A DNA stretch of 64,000 bases from contig OZ245894.1 in the NCBI GenBank assembly GCA_965229635.1, positions 868,001 to 932,000 of the forward strand. Direction: 5' to 3'. The position numbers and the translations under genes are program-made. This DNA comes from BQJU01 sp965229635 (lineage in GTDB: Bacteria; Bacteroidota; Bacteroidia; Chitinophagales; Saprospiraceae). How positions within the stretch are numbered: the stretch's first letter is position 1; the number at the start of each line of letters is the position of its first letter. Under the pieces are notes generated by a model, which worked only from the letters and a program-made list of their open reading frames with translations, did not search any database and had not been told where the DNA came from. Below, piece after piece: positions 8,041 through 15,691 of the stretch.

Positions 8041-8787
8041 ATGCAATCGGTCATTTCCATCAATGGATTGTCAGTTTCGTACGAACGCAAGCGCGTATTG
8101 ACCAATATTTACCTGGATATTGAGGCGGGCAAGGTATACGGCCTGATCGGGCCAAATGGTGCCGGAAAATCGACCCTGTTTAAGGCTATTTTGGGACTGG
8201 TAGAATCCAATTCCGGAACCGTGACCATTCAGGGGAAACCCATTCGCAAGGTGCGCAAGCAGATGGTCTACGTACCGCAAACCAGCGAGGTAGACTGGAA
8301 TTTCCCGGCCACCGTTTTCGATATCGTACTTATGGGCCGCTATCCGCATAAAAAGATATTCGAAAAGATCGATGCGGAAGATCGTGCCCTGGCCACTGAT
8401 GCATTGAAGAAGCTGGGGATCGAGCACCTGCAGGAACGCCAGATCGGCGAGCTATCAGGCGGACAGCAGCAGCGTGTATTTCTGGCCCGAACCCTTTGTC
8501 AGGAAGCCGATATCTTCCTGCTCGATGAGCCTTTTGTTGGGGTAGATATTACTACTGAAGAAAAGATCATTGAACTACTGAAAGACCTGGCCCGGCAAGG
8601 CAAAACCATTCTGGTAATCCACCACGATCTCTCCACTGTGGCGGAATATTTTGATCGGGTTATCCTGCTCAATCAGCGGCTTATCGCCTTCGGCGACACC
8701 GACTCAACTTTTACAGAAGAAAACATTTCCATGACCTACCGCAGCCAGTCGGCCATCCTGCACCAAACGGGGTTATTGGATAAGTAG
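8041..8787 (+). CDS. Metal ABC transporter ATP-binding protein (ZnuC/MntB-like)
   Basis: A 248-residue ABC ATPase that would power manganese or zinc import. It shows Walker A GPNGAGKST (about residue 37), the Q-loop VPQTSEVDWNFP, the ABC signature LSGGQQQR (about 138), Walker B IFLLDEPFVGVD, and the H-loop VIHHDLST. The VDWNFP segment is typical of metal-type ATPases that contact MntC/ZnuB permeases. It follows the binding-protein gene by 3 bp. No permease gene follows: the next 425 bp are noncoding and the next gene faces the other way. Confidence 0.92.
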   Translation: MQSVISINGLSVSYERKRVLTNIYLDIEAGKVYGLIGPNGAGKSTLFKAILGLVESNSGTVTIQGKPIRKVRKQMVYVPQTSEVDWNFPATVFDIVLMGRYPHKKIFEKIDAEDRALATDALKKLGIEHLQERQIGELSGGQQQRVFLARTLCQEADIFLLDEPFVGVDITTEEKIIELLKDLARQGKTILVIHHDLSTVAEYFDRVILLNQRLIAFGDTDSTFTEENISMTYRSQSAILHQTGLLDK

Positions 8788-9213
8788 GAATTTTTGCGGC
8801 AACTGAATCAGTTCCCGCAAGAGTGGCATACATGATGTTGACTTTTTGGGGACATGATTCACCGGATTTACAAGATGGCGACCAAATGAATTTGGTCGTT
8901 ACGAACTAGTGCATTGGATGGTTGATGAAGCCCAAAAACGGCATTCTCTATTGTGGACTCAATTCGGCCTTTAAGTAGTTGCGCAGCGTGAAGAACAATT
9001 AACAGCCTTGGCTTTTTCCCACTTTTTGCCAAGTAAAAAGTGGCCGCCGGAGGCAAATCCTCTATTGCTTTTAGATTGCAAAATAAGAGTATAACTAAAA
9101 GATATTCAAGGGTTTAATGCTGTGCGTTGGTGGCCCGGTAAAGCTTGGGAATTTACGGTGAAATGAATTTCACCCAACCTGAAGGAGGCATACATGACGT
9201 TGACTGATATTCT
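8788..9213. repeat. Hairpin-rich repeat island with 19-bp direct repeats
   Basis: A noncoding gap bounded by near-identical direct repeats, GGCATACATGATGTTGACT (8825-8843) and GGCATACATGACGTTGACT (9187-9205). Hairpins lie within or beside it: TTGCGG/CCGCAA (8794/8815), CGACCAAAT/ATTTGGTCG (8879-8898), CCACTTTTT/AAAAAGTGG (9019/9035) and GGTGAAAT/ATTTCACC (9157-9174). The second and fourth share the loop sequence AAATGAATTT. This resembles REP/MITE-like intergenic elements. No coding sequence or trace of the missing permease is apparent. Confidence 0.55.
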
Positions 9214-10425
9214 TTACACCCACTGCTTCACCGTATTGCGTCCCAACTGGTACAAATGCACTTCATCGGGGCCATCAGCCAGGCGCAAAGATCGGGCTCC
9301 GGCATAGAATCCGGCCAGTGGGGTATCGTTGCTTACGCCCAGCCCGCCGTGAATCTGTATGGCACGGTCGATCACCCGACAGGCCATGCTGGGCGCCACA
9401 ATTTTAATCATCGCGATCAGATCTTTAGCGGCCTTATTACCGGCTTTGTCCATTTTATCGGCGGCAGCCAGGGTTAATAAACGGGCCTGTTCAATTTCAC
9501 AGCGGGAGTGCGCAATCTCCTGCCGAATACTACTGTGATCCATAAGTTTTTTGCCAAAAGTCTGGCGCGAAGCCGCTCGTTGACACATCAATTCAAGGGC
9601 CCGCTGCGCCATACCAATCAGCCGCATACAATGATGGATACGTCCAGGCCCGAGCCTGCCCTGCGCAATTTCAAACCCGCGACCTTCACCCAGAATGAGA
9701 TTTTCCCTGGGCACCCGCACATTGTCTAAAACGATCTCCGCATGTCCCTCCGGCGAGTCCAGATAACCAAATACAGGTAGTGGCCGTATGATCTTTACCC
9801 CCGGCATATCCAGCGGCACCAAAATCATGCTCTGCTGCAAATGCCGGGGCGCTTCGGAGTCGGTTTTACCCATCACGATAGCCACCTTGCAGTGTGGGTT
9901 CATTGCGCCGGAGGACCACCATTTGCGGCCGTTGATTACGTACTCGTCTCCATCACGCCGGATGGAAGTTTGCACATTGGTTGCATCAGAGGAGGCTACC
10001 TCCGGCTCGGTCATCAGAAAGCAGGACCGGATTTCTCCAGCCAATAAGGGTTTTAGCCATTTTTCCTGCTGCTGTGGACTGCCATAGCGGGCCAGTACCT
10101 CCATATTTCCGGTATCAGGGGCGTTGCAATTAAAAATTTCCGGCGCAAAGCGCACCCGACCCATCAATTCCGCCAGGGGGGCATATTCCAGATTGGTCAG
10201 TCCGGGGCTATAATCACCGTATTCCTTGGGTAGAAACAGGTTCCACAATCCGGCGGCACGGGCTTTTGCTTTCAGTTCCTCAAATCCCGGCCAGTACTGC
10301 CAGGCATTATTTGGATTTTGCAAAAAACGATTGACTTCCGCTTCGATCGGATAGATGTGGTGATCCATAGAATCGGACAACTGCTGTTGAAGATTGAGGA
10401 CTTTATCGGTAGGGTCGAAATTCAT
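9214..10425 (-). CDS. Acyl-CoA dehydrogenase (ACAD10/11-like)
   Basis: A 403-residue FAD enzyme that introduces a trans-2 double bond into acyl-CoA, feeding beta-oxidation. It shows the FCLMTEP-type flavin/substrate motif (CFLMTEPEVASSDATN, about 135-150), the WWSSGAMNPHCKV segment, RQTFGKKLMDHSSIRQEIA (about 295-315), and the C-terminal QIHGGLGVSNDTPLA...LRLADGPDEVH. The ADGPDEVH ending, with an acid at the catalytic-base position, is typical of the ACAD10/ACAD11 subgroup, which prefers long or branched chains. It has no adjacent beta-oxidation genes. The stop is 8 bp from the second 19-bp repeat copy. Confidence 0.9.
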   Translation of the reverse strand: MNFDPTDKVLNLQQQLSDSMDHHIYPIEAEVNRFLQNPNNAWQYWPGFEELKAKARAAGLWNLFLPKEYGDYSPGLTNLEYAPLAELMGRVRFAPEIFNCNAPDTGNMEVLARYGSPQQQEKWLKPLLAGEIRSCFLMTEPEVASSDATNVQTSIRRDGDEYVINGRKWWSSGAMNPHCKVAIVMGKTDSEAPRHLQQSMILVPLDMPGVKIIRPLPVFGYLDSPEGHAEIVLDNVRVPRENLILGEGRGFEIAQGRLGPGRIHHCMRLIGMAQRALELMCQRAASRQTFGKKLMDHSSIRQEIAHSRCEIEQARLLTLAAADKMDKAGNKAAKDLIAMIKIVAPSMACRVIDRAIQIHGGLGVSNDTPLAGFYAGARSLRLADGPDEVHLYQLGRNTVKQWV

Positions 10426-10676
10426 GTGGTTAGAGTTGTAGGTGGTAATATCTGAATTAATTTTTTGCCAACTAAATTTATTGCTTAATTTAGGGACTCA
10501 ATCCTAACCAGCGCTCTAAATTCAAAACTTACGATTTTTCATGGCAGGCAAACTCAATCGGTGAACCTTTCTGTAGCGTGGAAGAAACCATTTTCATGCT
10601 AACTACAGGGAATTAAATTCAATTGTGAGGTGTTTGCTCCATATTACATTGATTTCTTTAACCAAAAAAACTCAAT

Positions 10677-11615
10677 ATGAAAACAAAATTTGCGCTAATG
10701 CTGCTGTTGTTAACCGCTTTGGTTTTCAATCTCGAAGCCAGTGATTCATTACAGGTTAATCAGGAATACTCCGATGAAGAATTGTTGAATGCCTATGAAG
10801 CTTATTCCGACAGTGTTTCTCAGCAACTCCAGTATGAATACGGCGAGGTTACGCTGAAAAATGGACTGGCCAAAATTGCAGTCCCTCCGGGTTACAAGTT
10901 CTTGAATGGCAAAGATGCCGAAATGGTATTGACCGACCTCTGGGGGAATCCACCAAGTGATCCGGGATATGAATCCCTGGGCATGTTGTTTCCGGAAGAA
11001 AGCACCCCAATGTCCGATTCCTCTTTCGTTATCAATATTACCTATACGGAAGATGGGTACATAGACGATTCTGACGCCAGTAGCATTGACTATGACGAAC
11101 TGCTGGAGGGAATGAAGGAAGATACCAGGTTGGAAAGCGAAACCCGATTAGAAATGGGCTATCCTGCCATCAAACTGATTGGCTGGGCCTCTGCTCCTTA
11201 TTATGATGGTGCCAATAAAAAACTACACTGGGCCAAGGAGCTTAAATTTGGAGACGCTCCGGAGCACACCCTCAACTACAACATCCGCGTACTTGGCCGA
11301 AAGGGCTTTCTGGAATTGAATGCCATTGGTGAAATGTATGTGTTGGGCAAGGTAAAGAGTGAAATCGAACCGATTCTCACCAGTGTCAATTTTAATGAAG
11401 GTTTCCAATACTCCGATTTTGATCCGGATATCGACGAGGTAGCGGCCTACGGGATCGGAGCACTCATTGCCGGAAAGGTATTGGCGAAAGCCGGTATTCT
11501 GGCCAAGATCGGATTGTTTCTGGCTAAGGGCTGGAAGTTGATCGTACTGGGATTGATTGCTCTTGGAGCCGGTGTTCGGCGGTTCTTTGGGAAGTCTGAT
11601 GGGACTCCTGCTTAG
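10677..11615 (+). CDS. DUF2167 family exported membrane protein
   Basis: A 312-residue protein with a signal peptide (MKTKFALMLLLLTALVFNLEAS). The DUF2167 core includes GEVTLKNGLAKIAVPPGYKFL, DLWGNPP, GMLFPEE, INITYTEDGYIDDSDASSIDYDELLEGMKED and LIGWASAPYYDGANKKLHWAKEL. The C-terminus (about 255-300) is glycine-rich and hydrophobic, with two potential membrane segments and a basic RRFFGKS end. The family is widespread but uncharacterised, and is expected at the cytoplasmic membrane facing the periplasm. It sits 38 bp upstream of the ECF sigma gene on the same strand and may be cotranscribed with it. Confidence 0.85.
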   Translation: MKTKFALMLLLLTALVFNLEASDSLQVNQEYSDEELLNAYEAYSDSVSQQLQYEYGEVTLKNGLAKIAVPPGYKFLNGKDAEMVLTDLWGNPPSDPGYESLGMLFPEESTPMSDSSFVINITYTEDGYIDDSDASSIDYDELLEGMKEDTRLESETRLEMGYPAIKLIGWASAPYYDGANKKLHWAKELKFGDAPEHTLNYNIRVLGRKGFLELNAIGEMYVLGKVKSEIEPILTSVNFNEGFQYSDFDPDIDEVAAYGIGALIAGKVLAKAGILAKIGLFLAKGWKLIVLGLIALGAGVRRFFGKSDGTPA

Positions 11616-11643
11616 CGCAGGCTATTTAAAATAATGCTTACCT

Positions 11644-11669
11644 TGGAACGACCATGAAAGCTCGTTCCA
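11644..11669 (+). promoter_or_regulatory. Inverted repeat enclosing the sigma-factor start codon
   Basis: TGGAACGA (11644-11651) and TCGTTCCA (11662-11669) form an 8-bp stem whose 10-nt loop contains the ATG at 11654. In mRNA this would present or sequester the start. It could also be a DNA operator. Function is inference. Confidence 0.35.
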
Positions 11670-12184
11670 CATTCAAAGATATTTATGAAGACCATGCCGA
11701 CATGGTCTTCAATCTTTGTTTGAACTACCTGCAAAACCGCCACGATGCGGAGGAAGTCACCCAGGATGTGTTTGTGAAGGTGCACGAGCAATTGGACCGC
11801 TTTCGCGAACAGGCGAGTCTCAAAACCTGGATTTACCGCATCGCTATCAACCAATGCCTCGACTTTCTGAAGGCCCAAAAACGACAAAAGCGCTTTGGCT
11901 TTATGCTACCCATCTTTTCGCTCAATACCGGTGCGCCCCTGCCCATTTCCGACTTTGATCACCCCGGAATCTTACTGGAAGACAAAGAGGCACTGCAACA
12001 GATTTTTGAGCACATCAATACCCTTCCCGAACGACAAAAAATCGCCCTCATCCTCAAGGTAATGGACGATCTTTCCATCAGGGAAATCGGCGATATTATG
12101 CAGCTTTCCGAAAAGGCCATCGAATCACTGCTTTCCCGCGCGAAAAAAAAATTAAAAAAAATATTGGATCAAGCGAAGGATTGA
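11654..12184 (+). CDS. ECF-family RNA polymerase sigma factor
   Basis: A 176-residue sigma-70 family factor of the extracytoplasmic-function type. Region 2 spans about 8-75 (YEDHADMVFNLCLNYLQNRHDAEEVTQDVFVKV...FREQASLKTWIYRIAINQCLDFLKAQ) and includes the -10 recognition helix. Region 4 spans about 115-170 (INTLPERQKIALILKVMDDLSIREIGDIMQLSEKAIESLLSRAKKKL) and is the -35-binding helix-turn-helix. The linker is basic. It is followed by a short single-helix anti-sigma candidate and a CnrX/Spy-type periplasmic sensor, an arrangement like CnrH-CnrY-CnrX of metal-resistant proteobacteria. The start codon lies inside an inverted repeat. Confidence 0.92.
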   Translation: MKARSTFKDIYEDHADMVFNLCLNYLQNRHDAEEVTQDVFVKVHEQLDRFREQASLKTWIYRIAINQCLDFLKAQKRQKRFGFMLPIFSLNTGAPLPISDFDHPGILLEDKEALQQIFEHINTLPERQKIALILKVMDDLSIREIGDIMQLSEKAIESLLSRAKKKLKKILDQAKD

Positions 12185-12244
12185 ATCAAAGGTGTCGTCT
12201 AAGCGAATGTATTTATCCCCAATCGGGATTTTAAACTTGAAAAA

Positions 12245-12520
12245 ATGAGCGACGAATTTGATCCGTTAAGGAAGGTAAGAAGAGTAGAGGCTCCGCCATT
12301 CCTCTTTACCCGAATCGAAGCCAAAATTCAGCGAAAGCAGGAAGAATGGGTGTCGGTGAAGTGGGTATGGGGTACGAGTATGGCGCTGGTGCTATTGGCG
12401 CTTTTTAACCTGTCGGTATTGAACAACCGCTTGCAAATAGATGCTACTCAGTACGATGCCGCAGAGGCTGTTGCCACTAGTATGCAACTCCTCGATTCAA
12501 ACCAACTCTACAATGAATAA
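12245..12520 (+). CDS. Small single-pass anti-sigma factor candidate (CnrY-like architecture)
   Basis: A 91-residue protein. A soluble N-terminal segment of about 40 residues (FDPLRKVRRVEAPPFLFTRIEAKIQRKQ) precedes one transmembrane helix (WGTSMALVLLALFNLSVL, about 42-60) and a 30-residue external tail. The V-x-APPFLFTRI-AKI motif is common in short Bacteroidota proteins encoded next to ECF sigma factors. Size and topology match CnrY (about 95 residues), whose cytoplasmic helix holds the sigma factor, but sequence similarity to CnrY is not evident. It begins 60 bp after the sigma gene, and its last 8 bp overlap the start of the sensor gene, suggesting translational coupling. Confidence 0.75.
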   Translation: MSDEFDPLRKVRRVEAPPFLFTRIEAKIQRKQEEWVSVKWVWGTSMALVLLALFNLSVLNNRLQIDATQYDAAEAVATSMQLLDSNQLYNE

Positions 12521-12974
12521 GACCCGATTATTAACCATACTGGTCATCGTACTGGTGGTCATCAACCTGCTGGCTCTGACCGCCCTGATTCTGGGAAGGC
12601 CTCCCGGACCAGGGCCGGGCAGAATGGGCCCCGGGCCCCGGCAGTTGGTAATCGAAAGATTGCAGTTAGATCAGGACCAGGAAGCTGCTTACGATAAAAT
12701 CATCGAGGAGCACCAGGCCGCGATTCGGGTAGAGGAGACCAAAATGAAAGAGGCCAAAAATGCCTTGTTTGCATTATTAGCTCAACCAGAATACACGGAA
12801 AAAGACACCCTGATCCAGCAGATCGGAGCGATACAGGAAGAAATAGAGGCTCTGCATTTTAAACACTTTGCCGAATTGAAAGTCCTATGTACACCGGAGC
12901 AACTACCTGCATTTAACGAACTGACAAACGAACTGGCGAGACTATTTGCCCCCCGACCCAGACCAGGAAGATGA
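12513..12974 (+). CDS. Periplasmic heavy-metal sensor, CnrX/Spy/CpxP-like
   Basis: A 153-residue protein anchored by an N-terminal helix (LLTILVIVLVVINLLALTALIL), followed by a Gly-Pro-rich linker (RPPGPGPGRMGPGPR) and a helical-hairpin domain (about 45-140). The domain carries His/Glu clusters typical of CnrX/ZraP proteins: EEHQAAIRVEE, LHFKHFAEL and the closing LCTPEQLPAF. Such proteins sense periplasmic metal or misfolding and relieve anti-sigma inhibition. The ATG at 12513 overlaps the anti-sigma stop by 8 bp and is preferred over an in-frame ATG at 12441 inside that gene. CnrX is similar in length. The inducing signal here is unknown. Confidence 0.8.
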   Translation: MNKTRLLTILVIVLVVINLLALTALILGRPPGPGPGRMGPGPRQLVIERLQLDQDQEAAYDKIIEEHQAAIRVEETKMKEAKNALFALLAQPEYTEKDTLIQQIGAIQEEIEALHFKHFAELKVLCTPEQLPAFNELTNELARLFAPRPRPGR

Positions 12975-13044
12975 ATAAAATTGGGAAACAAGTTTTTCCA
13001 ACCCATTCAACCTTCCAAATGCTAACCTTCTTAAAAACAACTAC

Positions 13045-14238
13045 ATGAAATTCAACAAATGTCTTATTGTTGGAGGGATTTTGCTGTGCCTGATACTGGC
13101 AACCTCCTGCGCAAAAGAAGAGACCGTCATCCAGCCGGTCGTACCCGAGGAGCCCAGCGCCATTACCCAAACTTTTGGTGATAAGATCGACGCCAATAAC
13201 CTCTTTGACTACGCTGGCCTGCCAATCCCCGATTACATCAATCGCGATAATACCGGCAATAACACCATTACCAATGCCGGCGCAACCCTGGGCCGAGTAT
13301 TGTTTTACGACAAAAAACTTTCCGCCAATGATAAGGTGGCCTGCGCCAGTTGCCACAAACAAGAACTGGCCTTCGGCGACGACCTGATTGCCTCCGAAGG
13401 GGTCAACGGCACCACCGGCCGCCACTCCATGCGATTGGTGAATGCCCGCTTTTCTGATGAGGAGCGTTTCTTTTGGGATGAACGCGCCAATACGCTGGAG
13501 GAGCAAGCCTCCCAACCCATTCAGGATCACATTGAGATGGGGTTTTCCGGTGAAAATGGCGATCCTGGGCTGGCTGATTTATTGGCCAAGCTAGACGCTG
13601 TAGATTATTACCAGGAATTATTTGCCCTGGCGTATGGCGATGCGAGCATTACTGAAAGTCGCATTCAGGATGCGCTGGCGCAGTTTATTCGCAGCATTCA
13701 ATCTTTTGACTCCAAATATGACATTGGCCGCAATGAAATTCGCAATGACAATGTGGCCTTCCCCAATTTTACGGCGCAGGAAAACATGGGCAAGCAACTC
13801 TTTACTGCTCCACCTCAATTTGACGGTAATGGTTTTCGCGTAGGCGGCGGATTGGGCTGTGCCGGTTGCCACCGTCCACCGGAATTTTCGATTGATCCAA
13901 CCTCCATGAACAATGGCATCATCAGTTCCTTTGCTGGTACGCCGGATTTCGATGTTACACGTGCTCCTTCGCTGCGCGATGTAGTCAATGCCCAGGGCCA
14001 ACCCAACGGTCCTTTCATGCATACCGGAGAGCTGGCCGACCTGGTGGCCGTACTGGAACACTACAATGATATTGACGATACAGACAATCCACGGCTGGAC
14101 TTCAAATTGCGGCCGTTGGGAGAACCACAAAAACTGCAACTAACCGATGCTGAAAAGGACGCTGTAGTTGCCTTTTTGCAAACCTTGACGGGTACTGAAA
14201 TATATACGGCCGCTCAATGGTCTAATCCTTTTGAGTAA
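13045..14238 (+). CDS. Di-haem cytochrome c peroxidase (CcpA/MauG family) lipoprotein
   Basis: A 397-residue lipoprotein. The signal peptide ends in lipobox LATSC (Cys24), so it is exported and lipid-anchored. Two c-type haem sites are visible, CASCH (about residue 99) and CAGCH (about 272), each in its own domain. Between them are the family motifs ALAQFIRSIQSFDSKYD and NMGKQLF. A later GPFMHTGELADL supplies a candidate axial Met, and the C-terminal ending AEKDAVVAFLQTLTG is typical. Members reduce hydrogen peroxide with cytochrome electrons or, in MauG-like forms, oxidise protein side chains. It follows the sensor gene by 70 bp and is a plausible target of the upstream sigma module, though that is inference. 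Confidence 0.9.
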   Translation: MKFNKCLIVGGILLCLILATSCAKEETVIQPVVPEEPSAITQTFGDKIDANNLFDYAGLPIPDYINRDNTGNNTITNAGATLGRVLFYDKKLSANDKVACASCHKQELAFGDDLIASEGVNGTTGRHSMRLVNARFSDEERFFWDERANTLEEQASQPIQDHIEMGFSGENGDPGLADLLAKLDAVDYYQELFALAYGDASITESRIQDALAQFIRSIQSFDSKYDIGRNEIRNDNVAFPNFTAQENMGKQLFTAPPQFDGNGFRVGGGLGCAGCHRPPEFSIDPTSMNNGIISSFAGTPDFDVTRAPSLRDVVNAQGQPNGPFMHTGELADLVAVLEHYNDIDDTDNPRLDFKLRPLGEPQKLQLTDAEKDAVVAFLQTLTGTEIYTAAQWSNPFE

Positions 14239-14295
14239 ACTGAATGCGCCGTAGCAGGAATTGGGGAAGGGGGACATTTCTTTTAATTCTTTGTG

Positions 14296-14303
14296 TATCT
14301 TTG
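14296..14303 (+). promoter_or_regulatory. TAnnTTTG -7 element upstream of the erythromycin-esterase-like gene
   Basis: TATCTTTG lies 25 bp before the ATG at 14328 and matches the Bacteroidota -7 consensus. The expected -33 TTTG is not clear. The element supports the 14328 start over one at 14244. Confidence 0.5.
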
Positions 14304-14327
14304 GATGCACCTGGAAAAAACACAACA

Positions 14328-15584
14328 ATGAAATTTCTGCTTACGGCGCTTTTTCTCCTTTCTACATTACTGGCATCCTCACAGTTGGAATCAATTGCTG
14401 AGGATTTGTACTTTTTTACGACTACTAACGACGATGTGCTGAAAAATTGGGTAGGAAAAGTAGCTGCTGAAAAACGCATTATTGGCCTCGGGGAAGTCTC
14501 TCACTATACAAAGGAATGCTACGAATTAAAACATACCATGATCATGGAATTGATCCGTCAGGGTTATGACGGACTGATCCTTGAAGTGGATTTTGGTCAG
14601 GCCTTGATTTGGAATGACTTTGTGCTAAATGGCTCCGGTAACCTGGATACCATCGTTGCCCAATCGGGGTGGTTTACCTACCGTACCCAGGAGTTCAAAA
14701 ACCTGCTGGCCGATATCCGCCAATACAACGTAGAGAATGACACCTCATTCCAGGTTTTTGGCATGGAAATGACCGCAATGAATCACAACGTGGACTGGAT
14801 TCGAGAATACCTTCAGGAGTTTTCACCGGGCGCGACGGATTTATTAAAACTTCTTGAGGTGGAGCGCCCAATCGTTGCTTTTCAGTCGCATACGGTAGAG
14901 CAACAGCAGGGATATTGGCAATTGTATTATCAACTAAATGCCTTTTTACAGGAAAAGGAAGAACAGCTGATTGCTCAATCCGGCGCTCAAAAGTTTGCCG
15001 TGGCCACCAGGATTGCGGAACTAGTCCGCCAATATGCCACCTACATTTCCCACGATGATTTTTCCTTGAAAGTTGAATTTCGTGACCAGTTTTCGGCTCG
15101 TAATGTATGGTGGTGCCTGGAGCAGTTGGGTGAAAATAGTCAAGTAGCGATCTGGGCGCACAATGGGCACATTGCCAAAGAATCGGTACTCTTTAATTAT
15201 AATGTACTCGGCCACCACCTACAGCGCTGGTTTGCGGAAGCTTACTACGCCATCGGCTTCACTTTTAACGAGGGAGAATTTGGCGCTTTTGGCAATAACG
15301 GTTTCGGCAAATGGCAAATATCCCCCGCAACCGATAGCACCTCGCTTACTTACGCGTTGGATCAACTCCATCAGCCTTTTGTCCTCTTTGATATCCGGCA
15401 GGCTGTAGCCAATCATTCAGCTGAAAAGTGGATAAACAACTCCATTCCAATTCGTACCGACATCTCGGAATCTTTTGACGAAAGTCAACCCAAAATGATG
15501 GAAATCAATTTGAAACAAACCTACGATGCCTTAATTTACATCGATCAAATGCATTATCCAACAACTATTTCCTGGCAGCGGTAA
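14328..15584 (+). CDS. Erythromycin esterase family exported protein
   Basis: A 418-residue protein with a signal peptide (MKFLLTALFLLSTLLASS). The start at 14328 is supported by that peptide and a promoter just upstream. It belongs to the erythromycin-esterase/EreA-like superfamily: IIGLGEVSHYTKECYELKHTMI (about 45-65) holds the GE-H-E catalytic-type motif, and later come FGMEMTAMNH, and IWAHNGHIAKES (about 280), the second conserved His-rich motif. Ere enzymes hydrolyse the macrolide lactone, but most chromosomal members have unknown substrates and resistance should not be assumed. It stands alone downstream of the peroxidase gene. Confidence 0.82.
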   Translation: MKFLLTALFLLSTLLASSQLESIAEDLYFFTTTNDDVLKNWVGKVAAEKRIIGLGEVSHYTKECYELKHTMIMELIRQGYDGLILEVDFGQALIWNDFVLNGSGNLDTIVAQSGWFTYRTQEFKNLLADIRQYNVENDTSFQVFGMEMTAMNHNVDWIREYLQEFSPGATDLLKLLEVERPIVAFQSHTVEQQQGYWQLYYQLNAFLQEKEEQLIAQSGAQKFAVATRIAELVRQYATYISHDDFSLKVEFRDQFSARNVWWCLEQLGENSQVAIWAHNGHIAKESVLFNYNVLGHHLQRWFAEAYYAIGFTFNEGEFGAFGNNGFGKWQISPATDSTSLTYALDQLHQPFVLFDIRQAVANHSAEKWINNSIPIRTDISESFDESQPKMMEINLKQTYDALIYIDQMHYPTTISWQR

Positions 15585-15618
15585 CCAGCGCGCCATTTGA
15601 CGCAAGTCACTACAAATG

Positions 15619-15632
15619 TTGATCTTGATCAT
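15619..15632 (+). promoter_or_regulatory. CRP/FNR-type box upstream of the redox operon
   Basis: TTGATCTTGATCAT matches the FNR consensus TTGAT-N4-ATCAA at nine of ten defined positions. It is centred about 66 bp before the ATG at 15692. A partial -7 element (TAATTTG, about 15655) downstream would place the box near -41, the usual activator position. Regulation of an oxygen-sensitive ferredoxin oxidoreductase operon by an FNR-like protein is biologically sensible but inferred. Confidence 0.5.
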
Positions 15633-15691
15633 AAGTTAACCCTGGAGATTGCCCTAATTTGACTACCGATTTGCAACCATAATCTATCGGT

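Noticed and set aside
8868..9056. 62-residue minus-strand open frame (MPPAATFYLAKSGKK...)
   Set aside because: It lies wholly in the hairpin-rich repeat island and looks like incidental translation of a repeat; no start context or domain.
13618..14139. 173-residue minus-strand frame within the peroxidase gene
   Set aside because: Antisense shadow of a gene with two clear haem motifs.
14328..15584. Macrolide resistance by the erythromycin-esterase-family gene
   Set aside because: Family membership alone does not show macrolide hydrolysis, and there is no mobile context; reported only as a family member.
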